Shown: positions 16,650 to 27,356, numbered from the stretch's first letter. The stretch is 64,000 nucleotides of DNA from an uncultured Pseudomonadota bacterium (GCA_903900265.1 CAIUMM010000106.1:62001-126000); one strand, 5' to 3'. Numbers and translations are program-made. The notes: generated by a model not told the origin, from the sequence alone.

Positions 16650-18281
16650 ATGACCGCCAGCACTTTCACTCCAAATCGGCTTCGTGACGACGCAGAGGCC
16701 GCCCCGCGCGCGGCAGGAGGCCTCTCGGTGCGCATGCGCTTGCTCGCGCTCAGCGGAATTTCCGTCGTCGCCCTCGGCGCGCTCGGCATCGCCGCGTGGC
16801 GAGCCGACGGCCAGTCCCGCGCCAGCATGGCCCACGTGAAGAACGCCGGACAGATCCTCGCGGTGCAGCTTGACGCCGACATGATGCACGACGCGCTGCG
16901 GGGCGACGCGCTGCGGCTGCTCTCCACGACCGACCCGGCGACCATCCAGAGCACGCGCTCCGACATCGACGCGCACACCGCCCGCATCGAGGCCGACATC
17001 TCCGAGATCGCAGCGGCCCAGCTGACCCCCGAGATCGACACCTACGTGGCCGACCTTCGGCCTGCCCTTCTGGACTACGTCAAGGATTCGCGCGAGCTCG
17101 CGACGCTGGCGACCAGCGACCGCGAGGCGCTCACCGCGGCGATGCCCGCTTTCCAGCAATCGTTCACCACCCTCGAAGGCAAGATGGCCGGCCTGTCCGA
17201 CCTTATGGCCGCGCACAGCGACGCGGTCGACGTTGCCCTGAACGAGACCCTCGACGGCAGCGCGTGGCTGATGCGCGGCATCTGCGGCGTAGGCTTGATC
17301 GCGCTGATCATCAGCACGATCACCATCACCCGCAGCATCGTCGACCCGATGCGCTCGGCGATGACCGGCCTCGACGCACTCGCCCGGCGCGACTGCACCT
17401 ACCGCATGCGGCCGGAAGGTCCCACCGAGATGGTGCAGATGGCCCACGCCCTCAACCACTCGGTCGAAGGCATCGGCGGCGCCATCGGTACCATCGCCAC
17501 CGGCGCGCAATCGCTGGCCTCGTCCGCATCGAGCCTGACCGGCATCAGCGAAGCGCTCGGCACCGACGCCGAGTCCACCTCCGCACAGGTTCAGGCCGCC
17601 TCTGCGGCTGCAGAAGAAGTGAGCGAGAACGTCCAGACCGTCGCAACCGGCATCGAAGAGATGAGCGTCGCGATGCGCGAGGTCGCCAAGAGCGCGAGCG
17701 AAGCGTCGAGCGTCGCCACCATGGCCGTACAGGCCGCGGACGTCACCAACCGCACCGTCTCTCGCTTGGGCGACAGCAGCGCTGAGATCGGCAAGGTCGT
17801 CAAGGTGATCACCTCGATCGCCCAACAAACCAACCTGCTCGCGCTCAACGCCACCATCGAAGCTGCGCGCGCCGGAGAGGCCGGAAAGGGCTTCGCCGTC
17901 GTCGCCAACGAGGTCAAGGAGCTCGCCAAGGAGACCGCAAAAGCCACGGAGGACATCAGCAAGAAGGTGGAGGCTATCCAAGCGGACACCCGCGTGGCGG
18001 TAGAAGCCATCCAGCAGATCGGCGCGACGATCAACCAGATCCACGACCTGCAGAGCACCATCGCCAGCGCAGTGGAAGAGCAGACCGCGACCGCGAACGA
18101 GATCGCGCGCAATGTCGCCGAAGCCGCGCGCGGGAGCGCGCACATCGCGTCCAGCATTGGGGCGGTGTCGCACGCCGCCGCGCGCACCACCGCGAGCGCT
18201 GCTACCGCCCGCGCAGCCGCGGCAGAACTGGTCGCGCTCGCCAGCAACCTCCAAAACGTCGTATCTCAGTTCCGTATCTGA
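16650..18281 (+). CDS. Methyl-accepting chemotaxis protein
   Basis: 543 residues. Transmembrane segment 1 is at about 29-50, a helical periplasmic sensor of four-helix-bundle type at about 51-205, and transmembrane segment 2 at about 207-228. HAMP follows, then a cytoplasmic coiled-coil signalling domain. The hairpin tip reads [21 protein letters not shown], which binds CheA and CheW. Glu/Gln-rich flanks are likely methylation sites for the CheR and CheB encoded downstream. There is no C-terminal pentapeptide tether. The only receptor gene in the cluster, it probably defines its input. Confidence 0.96.
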   Translation: MTASTFTPNRLRDDAEAAPRAAGGLSVRMRLLALSGISVVALGALGIAAWRADGQSRASMAHVKNAGQILAVQLDADMMHDALRGDALRLLSTTDPATIQSTRSDIDAHTARIEADISEIAAAQLTPEIDTYVADLRPALLDYVKDSRELATLATSDREALTAAMPAFQQSFTTLEGKMAGLSDLMAAHSDAVDVALNETLDGSAWLMRGICGVGLIALIISTITITRSIVDPMRSAMTGLDALARRDCTYRMRPEGPTEMVQMAHALNHSVEGIGGAIGTIATGAQSLASSASSLTGISEALGTDAESTSAQVQAASAAAEEVSENVQTVATGIEEMSVAMREVAKSASEASSVATMAVQAADVTNRTVSRLGDSSAEIGKVVKVITSIAQQTNLLALNATIEAARAGEAGKGFAVVANEVKELAKETAKATEDISKKVEAIQADTRVAVEAIQQIGATINQIHDLQSTIASAVEEQTATANEIARNVAEAARGSAHIASSIGAVSHAAARTTASAATARAAAAELVALASNLQNVVSQFRI

Positions 18282-18285
18282 CCCC

Positions 18286-18304
18286 CCGCTCCGCAGCGGA
18301 GCGG
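18286..18304. repeat. GC-rich inverted repeat between mcp and cheY
   Basis: CCGCTCCGC and GCGGAGCGG flank a single A, so RNA could fold a stem of seven or eight pairs just after the MCP stop. There is no T-run, so a terminator is unlikely. It may stabilise or separate the mcp message from cheY onwards. Confidence 0.45.
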
Positions 18305-18319
18305 ATACCCGGAGTCTCT

Positions 18320-18712
18320 ATGCTCGCTCTCGTCGTCGATGACTCTCGCGCCATGCGAAGCATCATCAAGAACATCATCAAGACGGAAGGGTTCACCTTT
18401 GTCGAAGCCGGTCATGGGCTCGAAGCCCTCGCCGTGCTCGAGACGGGCGAAGTCCCCGATCTCGCGCTGGTGGACTGGAACATGCCCGAGATGAACGGCT
18501 TGGAATTCGTACAGGCCGTGCGCGCAAATGAGCGCTTCAACACGATGAAGATCCTGATGGTGACCACCGAGACCGAGTTCGAGTACATGAGCCGCGCCTT
18601 AGAAGCCGGTGCAAATGAATACCTGATGAAGCCCTTCGACCGGGCGGCGTTGCGCGGGAAGCTCGAGATGATCGGACTGATCGCACCGACTGAAATACAG
18701 GACAATGAATGA
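18320..18712 (+). CDS. cheY: CheY-type single-domain response regulator
   Basis: 130 residues with all receiver residues: VVDDSRAMR, LVDWNMPEMNG with the phospho-acceptor Asp, MVTTET and YLMKPFD. It is expected to be phosphorylated by CheA. The binding partner could be a motor or another output. It overlaps cheB by ATGA. Confidence 0.93.
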   Translation: MLALVVDDSRAMRSIIKNIIKTEGFTFVEAGHGLEALAVLETGEVPDLALVDWNMPEMNGLEFVQAVRANERFNTMKILMVTTETEFEYMSRALEAGANEYLMKPFDRAALRGKLEMIGLIAPTEIQDNE

Positions 18713-19659
18713 GCGTATTGCGCGTGTTCGTGATCGCTGGCTCGGCAGAAGGGCGGCAAGGCCTGACCGACGCGATCCGAGACGCGGGTGCGGAGGTCAG
18801 CGGCTCGGCGGCCGATGTGCGCGCGGGATTCGAGAGGCTTCGCAGCAGTCCGCCCGGGCTAGTCACCGTGGCGCGCTCCTCCTGCCCGGACGCGGGCACG
18901 CTCGCTGCGATGCTGCGCGCGCAACAGCTCGAAACCTCCGTGCTCGTTCACGCGGATGAGTCCGCAAACAGCGTACGCACCGAGGTCCTCCCCACCGTAC
19001 GCGTGCTGATCCGCAGGCATTTAGCGGGTACCGCCGGATCTGGAACGGTGCAGGTCGTCGCGATCGGCGCGTCCACCGGCGGTCCGGTCGCGCTGCCGCA
19101 GCTGCTGGCCGCGCTGCGCGGGCCCATCGCCGTTCCCATCCTGATCGTTCAACACATGCCGGTCGGCTTCACCGGTCCATTCGCGGAGAGACTGACGCGC
19201 CAGTGCGGGTTTCCGGTACGCGAAGCCGTGACCGGAGCCGTCCCGCGCGCGGGGGAGGCGTGGCTCGCCCCCGCAGACCACCACATGGTGCTCAAGCGCA
19301 CCGAAGATGGTCTGCACCTGATCACCCACCGCGGCCCGCCTGAAAACTCCTGTAGACCTGCAGTAGACGTGCTGTTCCGCAGCGTAGCCGAAGCCGTCGG
19401 CTCGCGCGGGCTCGGCGTGGTGCTCACCGGCATGGGACAAGACGGCCTGATCGGCGCACGACAGATGTCGGGGACGGGAGCTTCGATCCTCGTCCAAGAC
19501 GAGGCTTCCAGCGTGATCTGGGGCATGCCCGGAGCCATCGCCAAGGCGGGGATCGCGGCGCGCATCCTGCCGCTTGAACCCTTGGCGGCCGAGATCCTCG
19601 CCCGCGTTCCTCCGCCACCGCGCCTCCCTGCGCCCTCACGCCCGCCCTCGTCGGTCTAA
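18709..19659 (+). CDS. cheB: CheB methylesterase with a degenerate receiver domain
   Basis: 316 residues. The C-terminal methylesterase (about 110-300) is intact: Ser122 in IGASTGGP, His149 in QHMPVGF and Asp245 in GMGQDG. It removes methyl esters from MCP glutamates. The N-terminal receiver-like domain keeps the fold (VFVIAGSAEGRQGL) but has Ala10-Gly11 in place of the Asp pair, and VTVARSSCPD where the phospho-acceptor Asp and MP motif belong. CheA therefore probably cannot activate it by phosphorylation. It lies between cheY (ATGA overlap) and cheR. Confidence 0.94.
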   Translation: MSVLRVFVIAGSAEGRQGLTDAIRDAGAEVSGSAADVRAGFERLRSSPPGLVTVARSSCPDAGTLAAMLRAQQLETSVLVHADESANSVRTEVLPTVRVLIRRHLAGTAGSGTVQVVAIGASTGGPVALPQLLAALRGPIAVPILIVQHMPVGFTGPFAERLTRQCGFPVREAVTGAVPRAGEAWLAPADHHMVLKRTEDGLHLITHRGPPENSCRPAVDVLFRSVAEAVGSRGLGVVLTGMGQDGLIGARQMSGTGASILVQDEASSVIWGMPGAIAKAGIAARILPLEPLAAEILARVPPPPRLPAPSRPPSSV

Positions 19660-19670
19660 GGACGCAAACG

Positions 19671-20516
19671 ATGCCGCTCTCAGCACCCGACTACCAGTTC
19701 CTGAAGAACCTGGTGTACAAAGACTCCGCCATCGTCTTGGGGGATGACCACGCCTACTTGCTCGAGGCGCGACTTGGGCCGCTCGCGCAGCTAGAGGGCG
19801 TGGCCGACGTCACCGCGCTCGTTCGCGTGCTGCAAAAGGCAGCCGATCCTGCGCTGAGGCGCCGCGTGGTCGAGACGATGACCACCAACGAGACCAGCTT
19901 CTTTAGGGACATCCAGCCCTTCGAAGTCCTGAAAAATACGATTCTCCCGGAGCTGGTCAAAAAGCGCGCGACCGAACGGAGCCTGCGGATCTGGTCTGGA
20001 GCCGCGTCCACCGGTCAGGAGGCTTGCAGCTTGGCGATGACCTTGCTCGAGCACCAGCGGGACGTCGCGCTGGGGTGGGACGTGCAGATCCTCGGGACCG
20101 ACCTGTCCAGCCGCGTGGTCGAACGCGCAAAGAGCGGCCTCTACAGCCAGCTCGAGGTCAACCGCGGACTGCCGGCCCCGATGCTGATGAAGCATTTTAC
20201 CCGCTCGGGGGTGCAGTGGCAGACCTCAAGCGCGGTGCAAAGGTTGGTGCAGTACCGGGTGATGAACCTCGCCGCCGCATGGCCGCTGATGCCGCAATTC
20301 GACATCATCTTCCTACGCAACGTGCTCATCTACTTCGACATGGACACCCGACGCGCCATCTTCACCCGGCTCCGCAACTGCCTACGCAAAGACGGCGTGC
20401 TGTTCATCGGCGGGGCGGAGAGCATTCGCGAAGCCGATGACGCCTTTGAGTGCGTGCGCGCAGGCTCTACCCATTACTACCGTCACAAGACACAGCCCAC
20501 AGCGGGCATAGGATGA
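19671..20516 (+). CDS. cheR: Chemoreceptor methyltransferase CheR
   Basis: 281 residues. The helical N-terminal domain (1-80) contains TTNETSFFRD at its end. The SAM-binding Rossmann domain shows IWSGAASTGQEACSLAM, ILGTDLSSRVVERA, FDIIFLRNVLIYFD and LFIGGAESI. It methylates MCP glutamates with S-adenosylmethionine, opposing CheB. There is no TPR extension. The stop overlaps the next gene by ATGA. Confidence 0.96.
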   Translation: MPLSAPDYQFLKNLVYKDSAIVLGDDHAYLLEARLGPLAQLEGVADVTALVRVLQKAADPALRRRVVETMTTNETSFFRDIQPFEVLKNTILPELVKKRATERSLRIWSGAASTGQEACSLAMTLLEHQRDVALGWDVQILGTDLSSRVVERAKSGLYSQLEVNRGLPAPMLMKHFTRSGVQWQTSSAVQRLVQYRVMNLAAAWPLMPQFDIIFLRNVLIYFDMDTRRAIFTRLRNCLRKDGVLFIGGAESIREADDAFECVRAGSTHYYRHKTQPTAGIG

Positions 20517-20995
20517 CTGCCATGGACCCCGAAGTTTCCGACCTCCTCCAGATGACCGAGGTCGTGTGGTCAACCGTGCTGGGCCTCCCGCTCGAGCAAC
20601 GGACCGAGACCGACGCCAAGGCGCCCGGCATCACCGGCTGCGTGCACATCACCGGCGCATGGGAGGGTGTGCTGTTGATCTTCGCCGCCGGCGAGCTGGG
20701 CCGTACGCTGGCCGCTTCGATGTTCGCGATGGACGCTGCCGAGGTGACCGAGTCCGAGACCATCGACGCCATCTGTGAGATCGCCAACATTCTGGGCGGA
20801 AACATCAAGGCGCTGGTTCCCCAACCTTCGCTGCTGTCCTTACCTTCCACGCTCGACGGCCCCAGAGCCAATCAGCACTTTCCGCGCACCCGCGAAGTGT
20901 GCGCACTGAACCTGACCTGCGAAGGCGAGCAGCTGAGCGTGTTAGTTTTAAAGAAAATATCCGACGACGCCACACGCACGAAACACGACACCTGA
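20513..20995 (+). CDS. cheX: CheX-type CheY phosphatase
   Basis: 160 residues from ATG 20513, which overlaps the cheR stop. An upstream in-frame start exists but has no context. The CheX/CheC signature is ICEIANILGGN (about residues 84-94), matching E-x-x-N-x-x-x-G-N, the acid-amide pair that dephosphorylates CheY-P. A TGCVHITGAWEG strand pair precedes it. In this cluster it should reset one of the two intact CheY proteins. Confidence 0.85.
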   Translation: MTAMDPEVSDLLQMTEVVWSTVLGLPLEQRTETDAKAPGITGCVHITGAWEGVLLIFAAGELGRTLAASMFAMDAAEVTESETIDAICEIANILGGNIKALVPQPSLLSLPSTLDGPRANQHFPRTREVCALNLTCEGEQLSVLVLKKISDDATRTKHDT

Positions 20996-21020
20996 GCGCG
21001 GCACGCCGCCCGGAGCACCC

Positions 21021-21383
21021 TTGAAAATTTTGATCGTAGACGACAGCCGCGCGATGCGCATGATCGTGGCCCGCACGCTTCGCCAAACCGGCGTGGACGT
21101 CAACATCGTCGGCGAGGCCGCAAACGGACAAGAGGCGCTCAAGATGATCGCCGAATTTGGCCCGGACCTCGTGCTGTGTGACTGGAACATGCCCGTCATG
21201 AACGGCCTCGAGTTGCTCACCGCCTTGCGCGCAGCCAACAACCCCGTCCGCTTCGGCTTCGTCACCTCGGAGGGCACCAGCGACGTGCGGGAGACCGCCC
21301 TCGCTGCGGGCGCCGCCTTCGTGTTGGTCAAGCCGTTCATGGTCGAAGACTTCCGCGTCGCGATCACCACGGGCAAGCCATGA
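21021..21383 (+). CDS. cheY: CheY-type single-domain response regulator (second copy)
   Basis: 120 residues from TTG 21021, with CCGGAG upstream. All receiver residues are present: IVDDSRAMR, LCDWNMPVMNG, VTSEGT and LVKPFMV. It overlaps the following CheX-like gene by ATGA. It is clearly divergent from the other CheY, so separate outputs or a phosphate-sink role are possible. Confidence 0.92.
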   Translation: MKILIVDDSRAMRMIVARTLRQTGVDVNIVGEAANGQEALKMIAEFGPDLVLCDWNMPVMNGLELLTALRAANNPVRFGFVTSEGTSDVRETALAAGAAFVLVKPFMVEDFRVAITTGKP

Positions 21384-21859
21384 GCGTCGACTACGTTCAG
21401 TTCACCGGAGATGGCCTGAAGCAGACGCTCACCGCGCTGCTCGGCCGGGCGGTCACCGTGAAGTCCGTGCCTCCGGCGCCGACGCCCGCTTGGGCGGTGA
21501 CCGCCACCTATGTGCGCCCCGACGGCGCGATGCAGGGCACCTGCGTGCTCGACATCTCCGCCGCGGCCAGCATCGGCGCCGCGCTCACGATGATCCCCGC
21601 GCCGGTCACCGTCACCGCCGTCAAGAACAAGGCGATGCCCGAGGGCCTGATGGAGAACTTGCAGGAGGTGCTCAACGTCATGGCGCGGCTGTTCCAGTCC
21701 GCAGCCCATGAGCGGACCAGCTTGCAAGGTGTATACGTGACGCCCAAAGCCCCACCGCCCGCCGCTGCGCCGATCTCCAAGAGCCCGCGCGCCCGGTTGG
21801 ATCTCGAGGTCTCCGTCTCTGGCTACGCGCCTGGCCGAGTCACGCTCTACAGCGCCTGA
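21380..21859 (+). CDS. Divergent CheX-like protein
   Basis: 159 residues. MENLQEVLNVMARLF (about 91-105) aligns with the CheX/CheC helix, retaining E-x-x-N but replacing the following G-N. GTCVLDISAAASIGAALTMIP resembles the core strand and helix. A Pro-rich stretch at about 120-135 leads to a short C-terminal beta segment. Phosphatase activity is uncertain; it may be a CheY-binding adaptor. Its coupling to the second cheY suggests they act together. Confidence 0.6.
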   Translation: MSVDYVQFTGDGLKQTLTALLGRAVTVKSVPPAPTPAWAVTATYVRPDGAMQGTCVLDISAAASIGAALTMIPAPVTVTAVKNKAMPEGLMENLQEVLNVMARLFQSAAHERTSLQGVYVTPKAPPPAAAPISKSPRARLDLEVSVSGYAPGRVTLYSA

Positions 21860-21867
21860 GCGGCCCG

Positions 21868-21893
21868 CACCCCGCCGGGTGTTCCATTCCTTG
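21868..21893 (+). terminator. Possible terminator after the chemosensory operon
   Basis: CACCC and GGGTG pair around a CGCC loop, followed by a T-rich TTCCATTCCTT. The stem is only five pairs, so it is weak. It lies between the last che-like gene and icmF. Confidence 0.4.
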
Positions 21894-21907
21894 ATAGCTC
21901 TGCTCTC

Positions 21908-24900
21908 ATGGAAACCGAGCGCTACACCCCCGTCCACAAACTGCGTATCGTCACGGCCGCCGCGCTGTTCGACGGCCACGACGCCAGCATCAACATCATG
22001 CGCCGGATCCTGCAATCCAGCGGCGCTGAGGTCATCCACCTCGGCCACAATCGCTCGGTGTCCGAGGTCGTCGAGGCGGCGATCGAAGAGGACGCACAGG
22101 CGATCACCGTCTCGAGCTACCAGGGCGGCCACATGGAGTACTTCCGCTACATGCGGCAGCTCCTCGATGAAGCCGGCGCGGGCCATGTCAAGATCTTCGG
22201 CGGTGGCGGCGGCGTAATCGTCCCTGACGAGATCCGCGAGCTCCAAAAGAGCGGCATCGAGCGCATCTACAGCCCCGAGGACGGGCGGCGTCTCGGATTG
22301 CAAGGAATGATCAACGATATTCTGCGCCGCTCCGACTATGACACGCTCTCCGCGGGGTCGGTGGATCTGGCCAAGCTGCGTGCCGGGAACCCCGCGCAGC
22401 TCGCGCGGGCGATCACCGCGGCGGAAAACCACCCCGATGACCTGCAAGCCGATCTGCGCGCCGTGCTGAGCTCCGAAGCGCAGAACAAAGCGCCCGTGGT
22501 CGGGTTTACCGGTACCGGCGGCGCGGGAAAGTCCAGCTTCGTAGACGAGCTGGTGCGCCGCTTCCGCCTCGATTTTGCGCGCCCCGGCCAAACACAGCCG
22601 CGGCGCATCGCGGTGCTCTCCATCGATCCCACCCGCAAGCGCTCGGGCGGCGCGCTGTTGGGCGACCGCATCCGCATGAACGCGGTGCACGGACTCGCCG
22701 CGCAGACCCCTGAAAACCCGACCGGCGCGGAGCTGGTGTTCATGCGCTCGCTCGCAACCCGCGACGAAAAGGGCGAGCTCTCCGGGGCCACAAAAGACGC
22801 GATCCGCCTGTGTCGGGAGGCCGGCTACGACCTCGTGCTCATCGAGACCAGCGGCATCGGACAAGGAGACGCCGCGATCGTCGAGGTGTCGGACCTCTCG
22901 GTCTACGTGATGACGCCGGAGTTCGGCGCCCAGAGCCAGCTCGAGAAGATCGACATGCTCGACTACGCCAACATGGTCGTGGTCAACAAGTTCGAGCGGC
23001 GCGGCGCGGAAGACGCGCTGCGTGACGTGCGCAAGCAGGTCAAGCGCAACAAAGAGCTCTGGCACGCCGAGGACGACAGCCTGCCGGTGTTCGGCACCAT
23101 CGCGTCGCAGTTCAACGACGCCGGGGTGAACGCCGCGTACCTGCATCTGTGCACGTTGTTGGCGGAATACACCGGCAAAGCATGGGCCTCGAAGATCGAC
23201 GCCCCCGCGAGCAAAGCGAGTCCGCCGCGCCGTCGGATCCTGCCGCCCGAGCGCACGCGCTACCTCGGCGAGATCGTCGACACCGTGCGCAAGTACCGCG
23301 CAAACGTGATGAATCAGGCCAACAACGCCCGTCGGCGCTGGCGGCTTGAAGGCGCGGCGGAGGAGCTGGAGGGCGAGGCCAAACACGCCGCGCTCGCCAA
23401 GCGCGACACGATCACGCTGTCGCCCGAGGTCGCGAACTATGTGCGTTGCTGGCCGGAGCTTCGCCAGAGCTACCTCGGCGACGACTACGCGTACACCGTG
23501 CGCGGCAAGGTGCTACGCCAGCCGCTGAAGGTGGAGTCGCTCTCGCATCTGAAGATCCCGCGCGTCTCCGCGCCCCGCTTCGAAGATGCCGGCGAGATCG
23601 TACGCTTCGGCTTCCTCGAGAACTTCCCCGGCTTGTTCCCGTACACCGCCGGAGTGTTCCCGCTCAAGCGCCAAAACGAAGATCCCAAGCGCATGTTCGC
23701 CGGAGAAGGCGGCCCGGCCCGCACCAACGCGCGCTTCCATTACTTGTGCAAGGGCGAGCCCGCCAAGCGCTTGTCCACCGCGTTCGACAGCGTCACGCTC
23801 TACGGCGAGGACCCGCACGAGCGCCCAGACATCTACGGCAAGATCGGCGAGAGCGGCGTCAGCGTCCCCACGCTCGACGACATGAAGATCCTGTACGGAG
23901 GCTTCGATCTGTGCGCGCCGTCCACCAGCGTCAGCATGACCATCAACGGCCCGGCGCCGATCCTGCTCGCGATGTACTTCAACACCGCGATCGACCAGCA
24001 ACTCGCCGCGTTCACCGAGAAGAATGGGCGTGCGCCCTCGGAGATGGAGTCGGCCGCGATCCGCGCGGACACGGTGGCCACCGTGCGCGGCACGGTACAA
24101 GCCGACATCCTCAAAGAAGATCAGGCGCAGAACACCTGCATCTTCTCGACCGAGTTTTCGCTGAAGATGATGGGCGACATCCAGCAGTACTTCGTCGATA
24201 ATGATGTTCGAAACTACTATTCGGTGTCGATCTCCGGATACCACATCGCCGAGGCGGGCGCCAACCCCGTCAGCCAGCTCGCGTTCACGCTCTCCAACGG
24301 CTTTACGTTCGTCGAGTACTACCGCTCGCGCGGCATGAAGGTCGACGACTTCGCGCCTAACCTGTCGTTCTTCTTCTCGAACGGCTTGGACCCCGAGTAC
24401 ACGGTGATCGGCCGCGTCGCACGCCGAATCTGGGCGGTCGCGATGCGCGAGCTCTACGGCGCCGACGAGCGCAGCCAGAAGCTGAAGTACCACATCCAAA
24501 CGTCAGGCCGCTCGCTGCACGCCCGTGAGATCCAGTTCAACGACATCCGCACCACCTTGCAGGCGTTGCTGGCGTTGTTCGACAACTGCAACAGCCTGCA
24601 CACCAACGCCTACGACGAGGCCGTCACCACGCCGACCGAAGAGTCGGTGCGCCGCGCGATGGCCATCCAGATGATCATCAACAAAGAGCTGGGCTGGGCG
24701 CGCAACGAAAACCCGCTGCAAGGGAGCTACATCGTCGACGAGCTGACGGATCTGGTCGAAGAGGCGGTGCTGCAGGAGTTTGAGCGCATCGACGGGCGCG
24801 GCGGCGTGCTTGGCGCGATGGAAACGCAGTACCAACGTGGCAAGATCCAGGAAGAGTCGCTGTTCTACGAGCAGAAGAAGCACGACGGATCCTTGCCGAT

Positions 24901-25195
24901 CGTCGGCATCAACACCTTTCAGGATCCAGCCACGCTCGGCGCCGATTGGGAGCCGGGAAAGATCGAGCTGCGGCGCGCCTCACCCGAAGAGAAGACCGCG
25001 CAGATCACCGCGCTCCGCGAGTTCCAAGCCCGCCACGCCGCCGAGGCCCCGGCGGCGCTCGAGCGGCTCCGTCAGGTCGCGCTCAACGGCGGCAACCTGT
25101 TCGCCGAGCTGATGCACACCGTGCGCGTCGCGAGCCTTGGGCAGATCTCGCGGGCGCTCTACGATGTCGGCGGCGAATACCGGCGGAATCTTTGA
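21908..25195 (+). CDS. icmF: Fused isobutyryl-CoA mutase (IcmF), B12-dependent
   Basis: 1095 residues with the IcmF order. The cobalamin-binding domain (1-150) has [10 protein letters not shown], the D-x-H-x-x-G type motif. A MeaB-like G-protein chaperone (about 195-420) has P-loop GTGGAGKSS and [10 protein letters not shown]. The mutase TIM barrel (about 520-1095) has [19 protein letters not shown]. It interconverts isobutyryl-CoA and n-butyryl-CoA using adenosylcobalamin, with the GTPase guarding the cofactor. The guanine-specificity motif reads NKFE rather than NKxD. It is full length, and its stop overlaps the next gene by TTGA. Methylmalonyl-CoA mutase is less likely because those are not fused this way. 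Confidence 0.95.
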   Translation: METERYTPVHKLRIVTAAALFDGHDASINIMRRILQSSGAEVIHLGHNRSVSEVVEAAIEEDAQAITVSSYQGGHMEYFRYMRQLLDEAGAGHVKIFGGGGGVIVPDEIRELQKSGIERIYSPEDGRRLGLQGMINDILRRSDYDTLSAGSVDLAKLRAGNPAQLARAITAAENHPDDLQADLRAVLSSEAQNKAPVVGFTGTGGAGKSSFVDELVRRFRLDFARPGQTQPRRIAVLSIDPTRKRSGGALLGDRIRMNAVHGLAAQTPENPTGAELVFMRSLATRDEKGELSGATKDAIRLCREAGYDLVLIETSGIGQGDAAIVEVSDLSVYVMTPEFGAQSQLEKIDMLDYANMVVVNKFERRGAEDALRDVRKQVKRNKELWHAEDDSLPVFGTIASQFNDAGVNAAYLHLCTLLAEYTGKAWASKIDAPASKASPPRRRILPPERTRYLGEIVDTVRKYRANVMNQANNARRRWRLEGAAEELEGEAKHAALAKRDTITLSPEVANYVRCWPELRQSYLGDDYAYTVRGKVLRQPLKVESLSHLKIPRVSAPRFEDAGEIVRFGFLENFPGLFPYTAGVFPLKRQNEDPKRMFAGEGGPARTNARFHYLCKGEPAKRLSTAFDSVTLYGEDPHERPDIYGKIGESGVSVPTLDDMKILYGGFDLCAPSTSVSMTINGPAPILLAMYFNTAIDQQLAAFTEKNGRAPSEMESAAIRADTVATVRGTVQADILKEDQAQNTCIFSTEFSLKMMGDIQQYFVDNDVRNYYSVSISGYHIAEAGANPVSQLAFTLSNGFTFVEYYRSRGMKVDDFAPNLSFFFSNGLDPEYTVIGRVARRIWAVAMRELYGADERSQKLKYHIQTSGRSLHAREIQFNDIRTTLQALLALFDNCNSLHTNAYDEAVTTPTEESVRRAMAIQMIINKELGWARNENPLQGSYIVDELTDLVEEAVLQEFERIDGRGGVLGAMETQYQRGKIQEESLFYEQKKHDGSLPIVGINTFQDPATLGADWEPGKIELRRASPEEKTAQITALREFQARHAAEAPAALERLRQVALNGGNLFAELMHTVRVASLGQISRALYDVGGEYRRNL

Positions 25196-26883
25196 TCCTG
25201 CTGCTCGCGCTGGGGTGCACCGACGTAGAAGCCACGCCGGACCCCCAAGCCACGCCGGAGGAGCGCCTCGACGCGCTCGCTCCCGGCGCCTCGCCCAGCC
25301 TGTCCAAGACCGTCGCGCTCTACACGCGTGATCTGGACAAGGTGGCCGACGTGCTCGAGCAAGTCGAGCCCGCGCTGGTGCCGATGCTGCTGCCGAAGGA
25401 CTCCGCGGCGCTGAACGATGACGTCGAGGAGCTGCTGCAGCTCGACGCGCCGGACATCGCGACGGTGCAGGTCAAGCGCACCGCCGACAAGAATCAGGCG
25501 ACTTTTCGCGGTCGCGTCACCGGGCAGAACCTCGACACCGTGCAGATCCTCGTGCAATCCAGCGGCGGCCCGACCCCCGACTGGCGATACGATCTCGGCA
25601 CGCCGATCCAGCGCGGCGAGGTCATCGCCGGCGGCACGAAGGTCAGCAGCAGCGTAGCGGTGCCGGGCAAAGCGACCCGAACCAACAACGCCTGGGACTT
25701 CGAATTCTCGGTGCCCGGCTCTGGCCCGATGAGCTTGATCGTGCGCGCGGTCGCAGCACCGAGCGAAGAAAACAGCAGCGGCAGCGGCGAACCCGAAGAG
25801 CGCGCGACCGTCGACGACGCCCCGGGCGGCGTCTACGGGTCCGAGAGCGAAGCCGTACACCTGTTGGTGGACCTGCTTCAAGACGACGATGTAGGCGAGA
25901 AAGACCCTGATCTGCTGGTCGCCGTCGCGCTCACGTGGGCGCCGTGGCTGGACTTGGTGCAGACCGCGATCCAACCCACCGTGCGCGCCGACGCCAAAGC
26001 GCGGATGCGGTACGCCGACGAGGTCGATCGTTGGCTCGAAAAGCGCGCAGCAGGCTGGACCGTGCACGGACTCGGCGGCATCCAAAAGGTGCTCTGGGCG
26101 TGGCCGGGCGCGGAGAGCGCGGTGTACGGCGCCCGCCCGTTGGGCTGGGAGCAGGAAAAGCTCTCGATGGAGGCCTATCGTTTCCATGTCGCCGGGGTTG
26201 ACACCCTGCGCACCTTGCGCGACGATCTTCCCTTCGACCCCAGCGCATTCTCCACCGCCGATCAGCGCGACGCGCGCATTTGGAAGGATCTGGACTACCG
26301 CGCCGATGACGACGGGATGCAGGCGCTCTGCGACCAGAAGCTGCTCGACCGGCGCACCTGCTTTCGCTGGGAGCGCGACCACGCGGAAGGGCGCTCGCTG
26401 GGGACGGTCGACAGCGCTCCCGTCGCGCTGAACCTTGGCACCAGCGCGGCGATGCAGACCCACCGATGGGCCGAAGAAGACACCTTTGCGGGGGATTGCG
26501 CGACCGCGACCACCGTCGCGATCGCCGCGTTCCAGGCGGTCGGGCTGGCTCCGCTCGCCATCGGATGGGCCGGAGACACCTGGTACGAGCCCACCCACAA
26601 CATGCCGTTAGTCTGGAACGGCAAGCGCTTCGCGCCGATGCAGGCTGGGCCGTCGGGAAAATGGAATGGGCACGCCGCGTTCGTCTACGCGACGCTGCCT
26701 CCGTTGAACGCCGCCGCGCTCTCGATGGGATGGGGCGGGGCTGGGGCCCGCGGCCCGGCGGTCCCCGGCACGCAGACCACCTACGGCGAGCTCAACAGCT
26801 GGCTGGATGACGGCATCCCTGCGGAGTCGGTGCTGCGCTGGCTGGACGAAGGGCGGCAGGGACAATGGCCGGAGATCCAGTAG
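25192..26883 (+). CDS. Predicted lipoprotein with transglutaminase-like C-terminal region
   Basis: About 563 residues from TTG 25192, which overlaps the icmF stop. The start MILLLALGC gives a very short hydrophobic segment and a possible lipobox Cys at residue 9, but no basic residue precedes it. The middle (about 80-190) looks beta-rich, followed by a helical region. Near the C-terminus [15 protein letters not shown] (Cys about 436) and PTHNMPLVW (His about 468) have the Cys-helix and His spacing of transglutaminase or papain-like folds. The catalytic assignment is a guess. The coupling with icmF may be only positional. Confidence 0.5.
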   Translation: MILLLALGCTDVEATPDPQATPEERLDALAPGASPSLSKTVALYTRDLDKVADVLEQVEPALVPMLLPKDSAALNDDVEELLQLDAPDIATVQVKRTADKNQATFRGRVTGQNLDTVQILVQSSGGPTPDWRYDLGTPIQRGEVIAGGTKVSSSVAVPGKATRTNNAWDFEFSVPGSGPMSLIVRAVAAPSEENSSGSGEPEERATVDDAPGGVYGSESEAVHLLVDLLQDDDVGEKDPDLLVAVALTWAPWLDLVQTAIQPTVRADAKARMRYADEVDRWLEKRAAGWTVHGLGGIQKVLWAWPGAESAVYGARPLGWEQEKLSMEAYRFHVAGVDTLRTLRDDLPFDPSAFSTADQRDARIWKDLDYRADDDGMQALCDQKLLDRRTCFRWERDHAEGRSLGTVDSAPVALNLGTSAAMQTHRWAEEDTFAGDCATATTVAIAAFQAVGLAPLAIGWAGDTWYEPTHNMPLVWNGKRFAPMQAGPSGKWNGHAAFVYATLPPLNAAALSMGWGGAGARGPAVPGTQTTYGELNSWLDDGIPAESVLRWLDEGRQGQWPEIQ

Positions 26884-27356
26884 CCGCGCTGAATCCGCTG
26901 TGGTCGGAGCCCGGTCCCGCCGGCAGCCAATGCCGGGGATGCGTGTGGCACTACGTGGGCGGTCGAGGCGCGCCGGTAGACCGCTGCCGCCGCCATCGGG
27001 GCGAAGCGGTGTCGCCGCTCGCTCCCGGATGCCCGGCGTTCACCGCGGCGTTGGACTGCCTGACCTGCGGCGCGTGCTGCCGCGAGGCCTACCACGCCGT
27101 CGAGGTCGCCCCGCGCGACCCGTTTTTGCGGCTGCACCCCGAGCGCATCGTCCGCGACGCTGAAAACGCCGGCCGCGCCGTCGTTCGCCGCGTGCCTACG
27201 CCCACCGGCACGCGATGCAGCTGCCTCGGAGATCCGCCTGAGGGCGAAGACTACCGCTGCGCCGTCTACCGCGATCGCCCCAAGACCTGCCGCGACTTCG
27301 AACAAGCGAGCGTCAACTGCGTCGAGGCACGTCGTCGGGTCGGGCTGACGCGCTGA
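26865..27356 (+). CDS. YkgJ-family cysteine-cluster protein
   Basis: 163 residues with many cysteines. The hallmark CLTCGACCREAY (about residues 65-76) and later CSCLGDP, CAVYRDRPKTCRDFE fit the YkgJ/zinc- or iron-binding cluster family of unknown function. An extra N-terminal pair (CRGCVWHY, CRRH) may bind a second metal. The ATG lies within the last codons of the upstream lipoprotein gene, overlapping by 19 bases, so coupling is likely. Confidence 0.85.
   Translation: MAGDPVAALNPLWSEPGPAGSQCRGCVWHYVGGRGAPVDRCRRHRGEAVSPLAPGCPAFTAALDCLTCGACCREAYHAVEVAPRDPFLRLHPERIVRDAENAGRAVVRRVPTPTGTRCSCLGDPPEGEDYRCAVYRDRPKTCRDFEQASVNCVEARRRVGLTR

Noticed and set aside
20948-23386. An 812-residue open frame on the minus strand
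   Set aside because: It lies opposite cheX, cheY and icmF, whose motifs are unmistakable. Long antisense frames are expected at this GC content.
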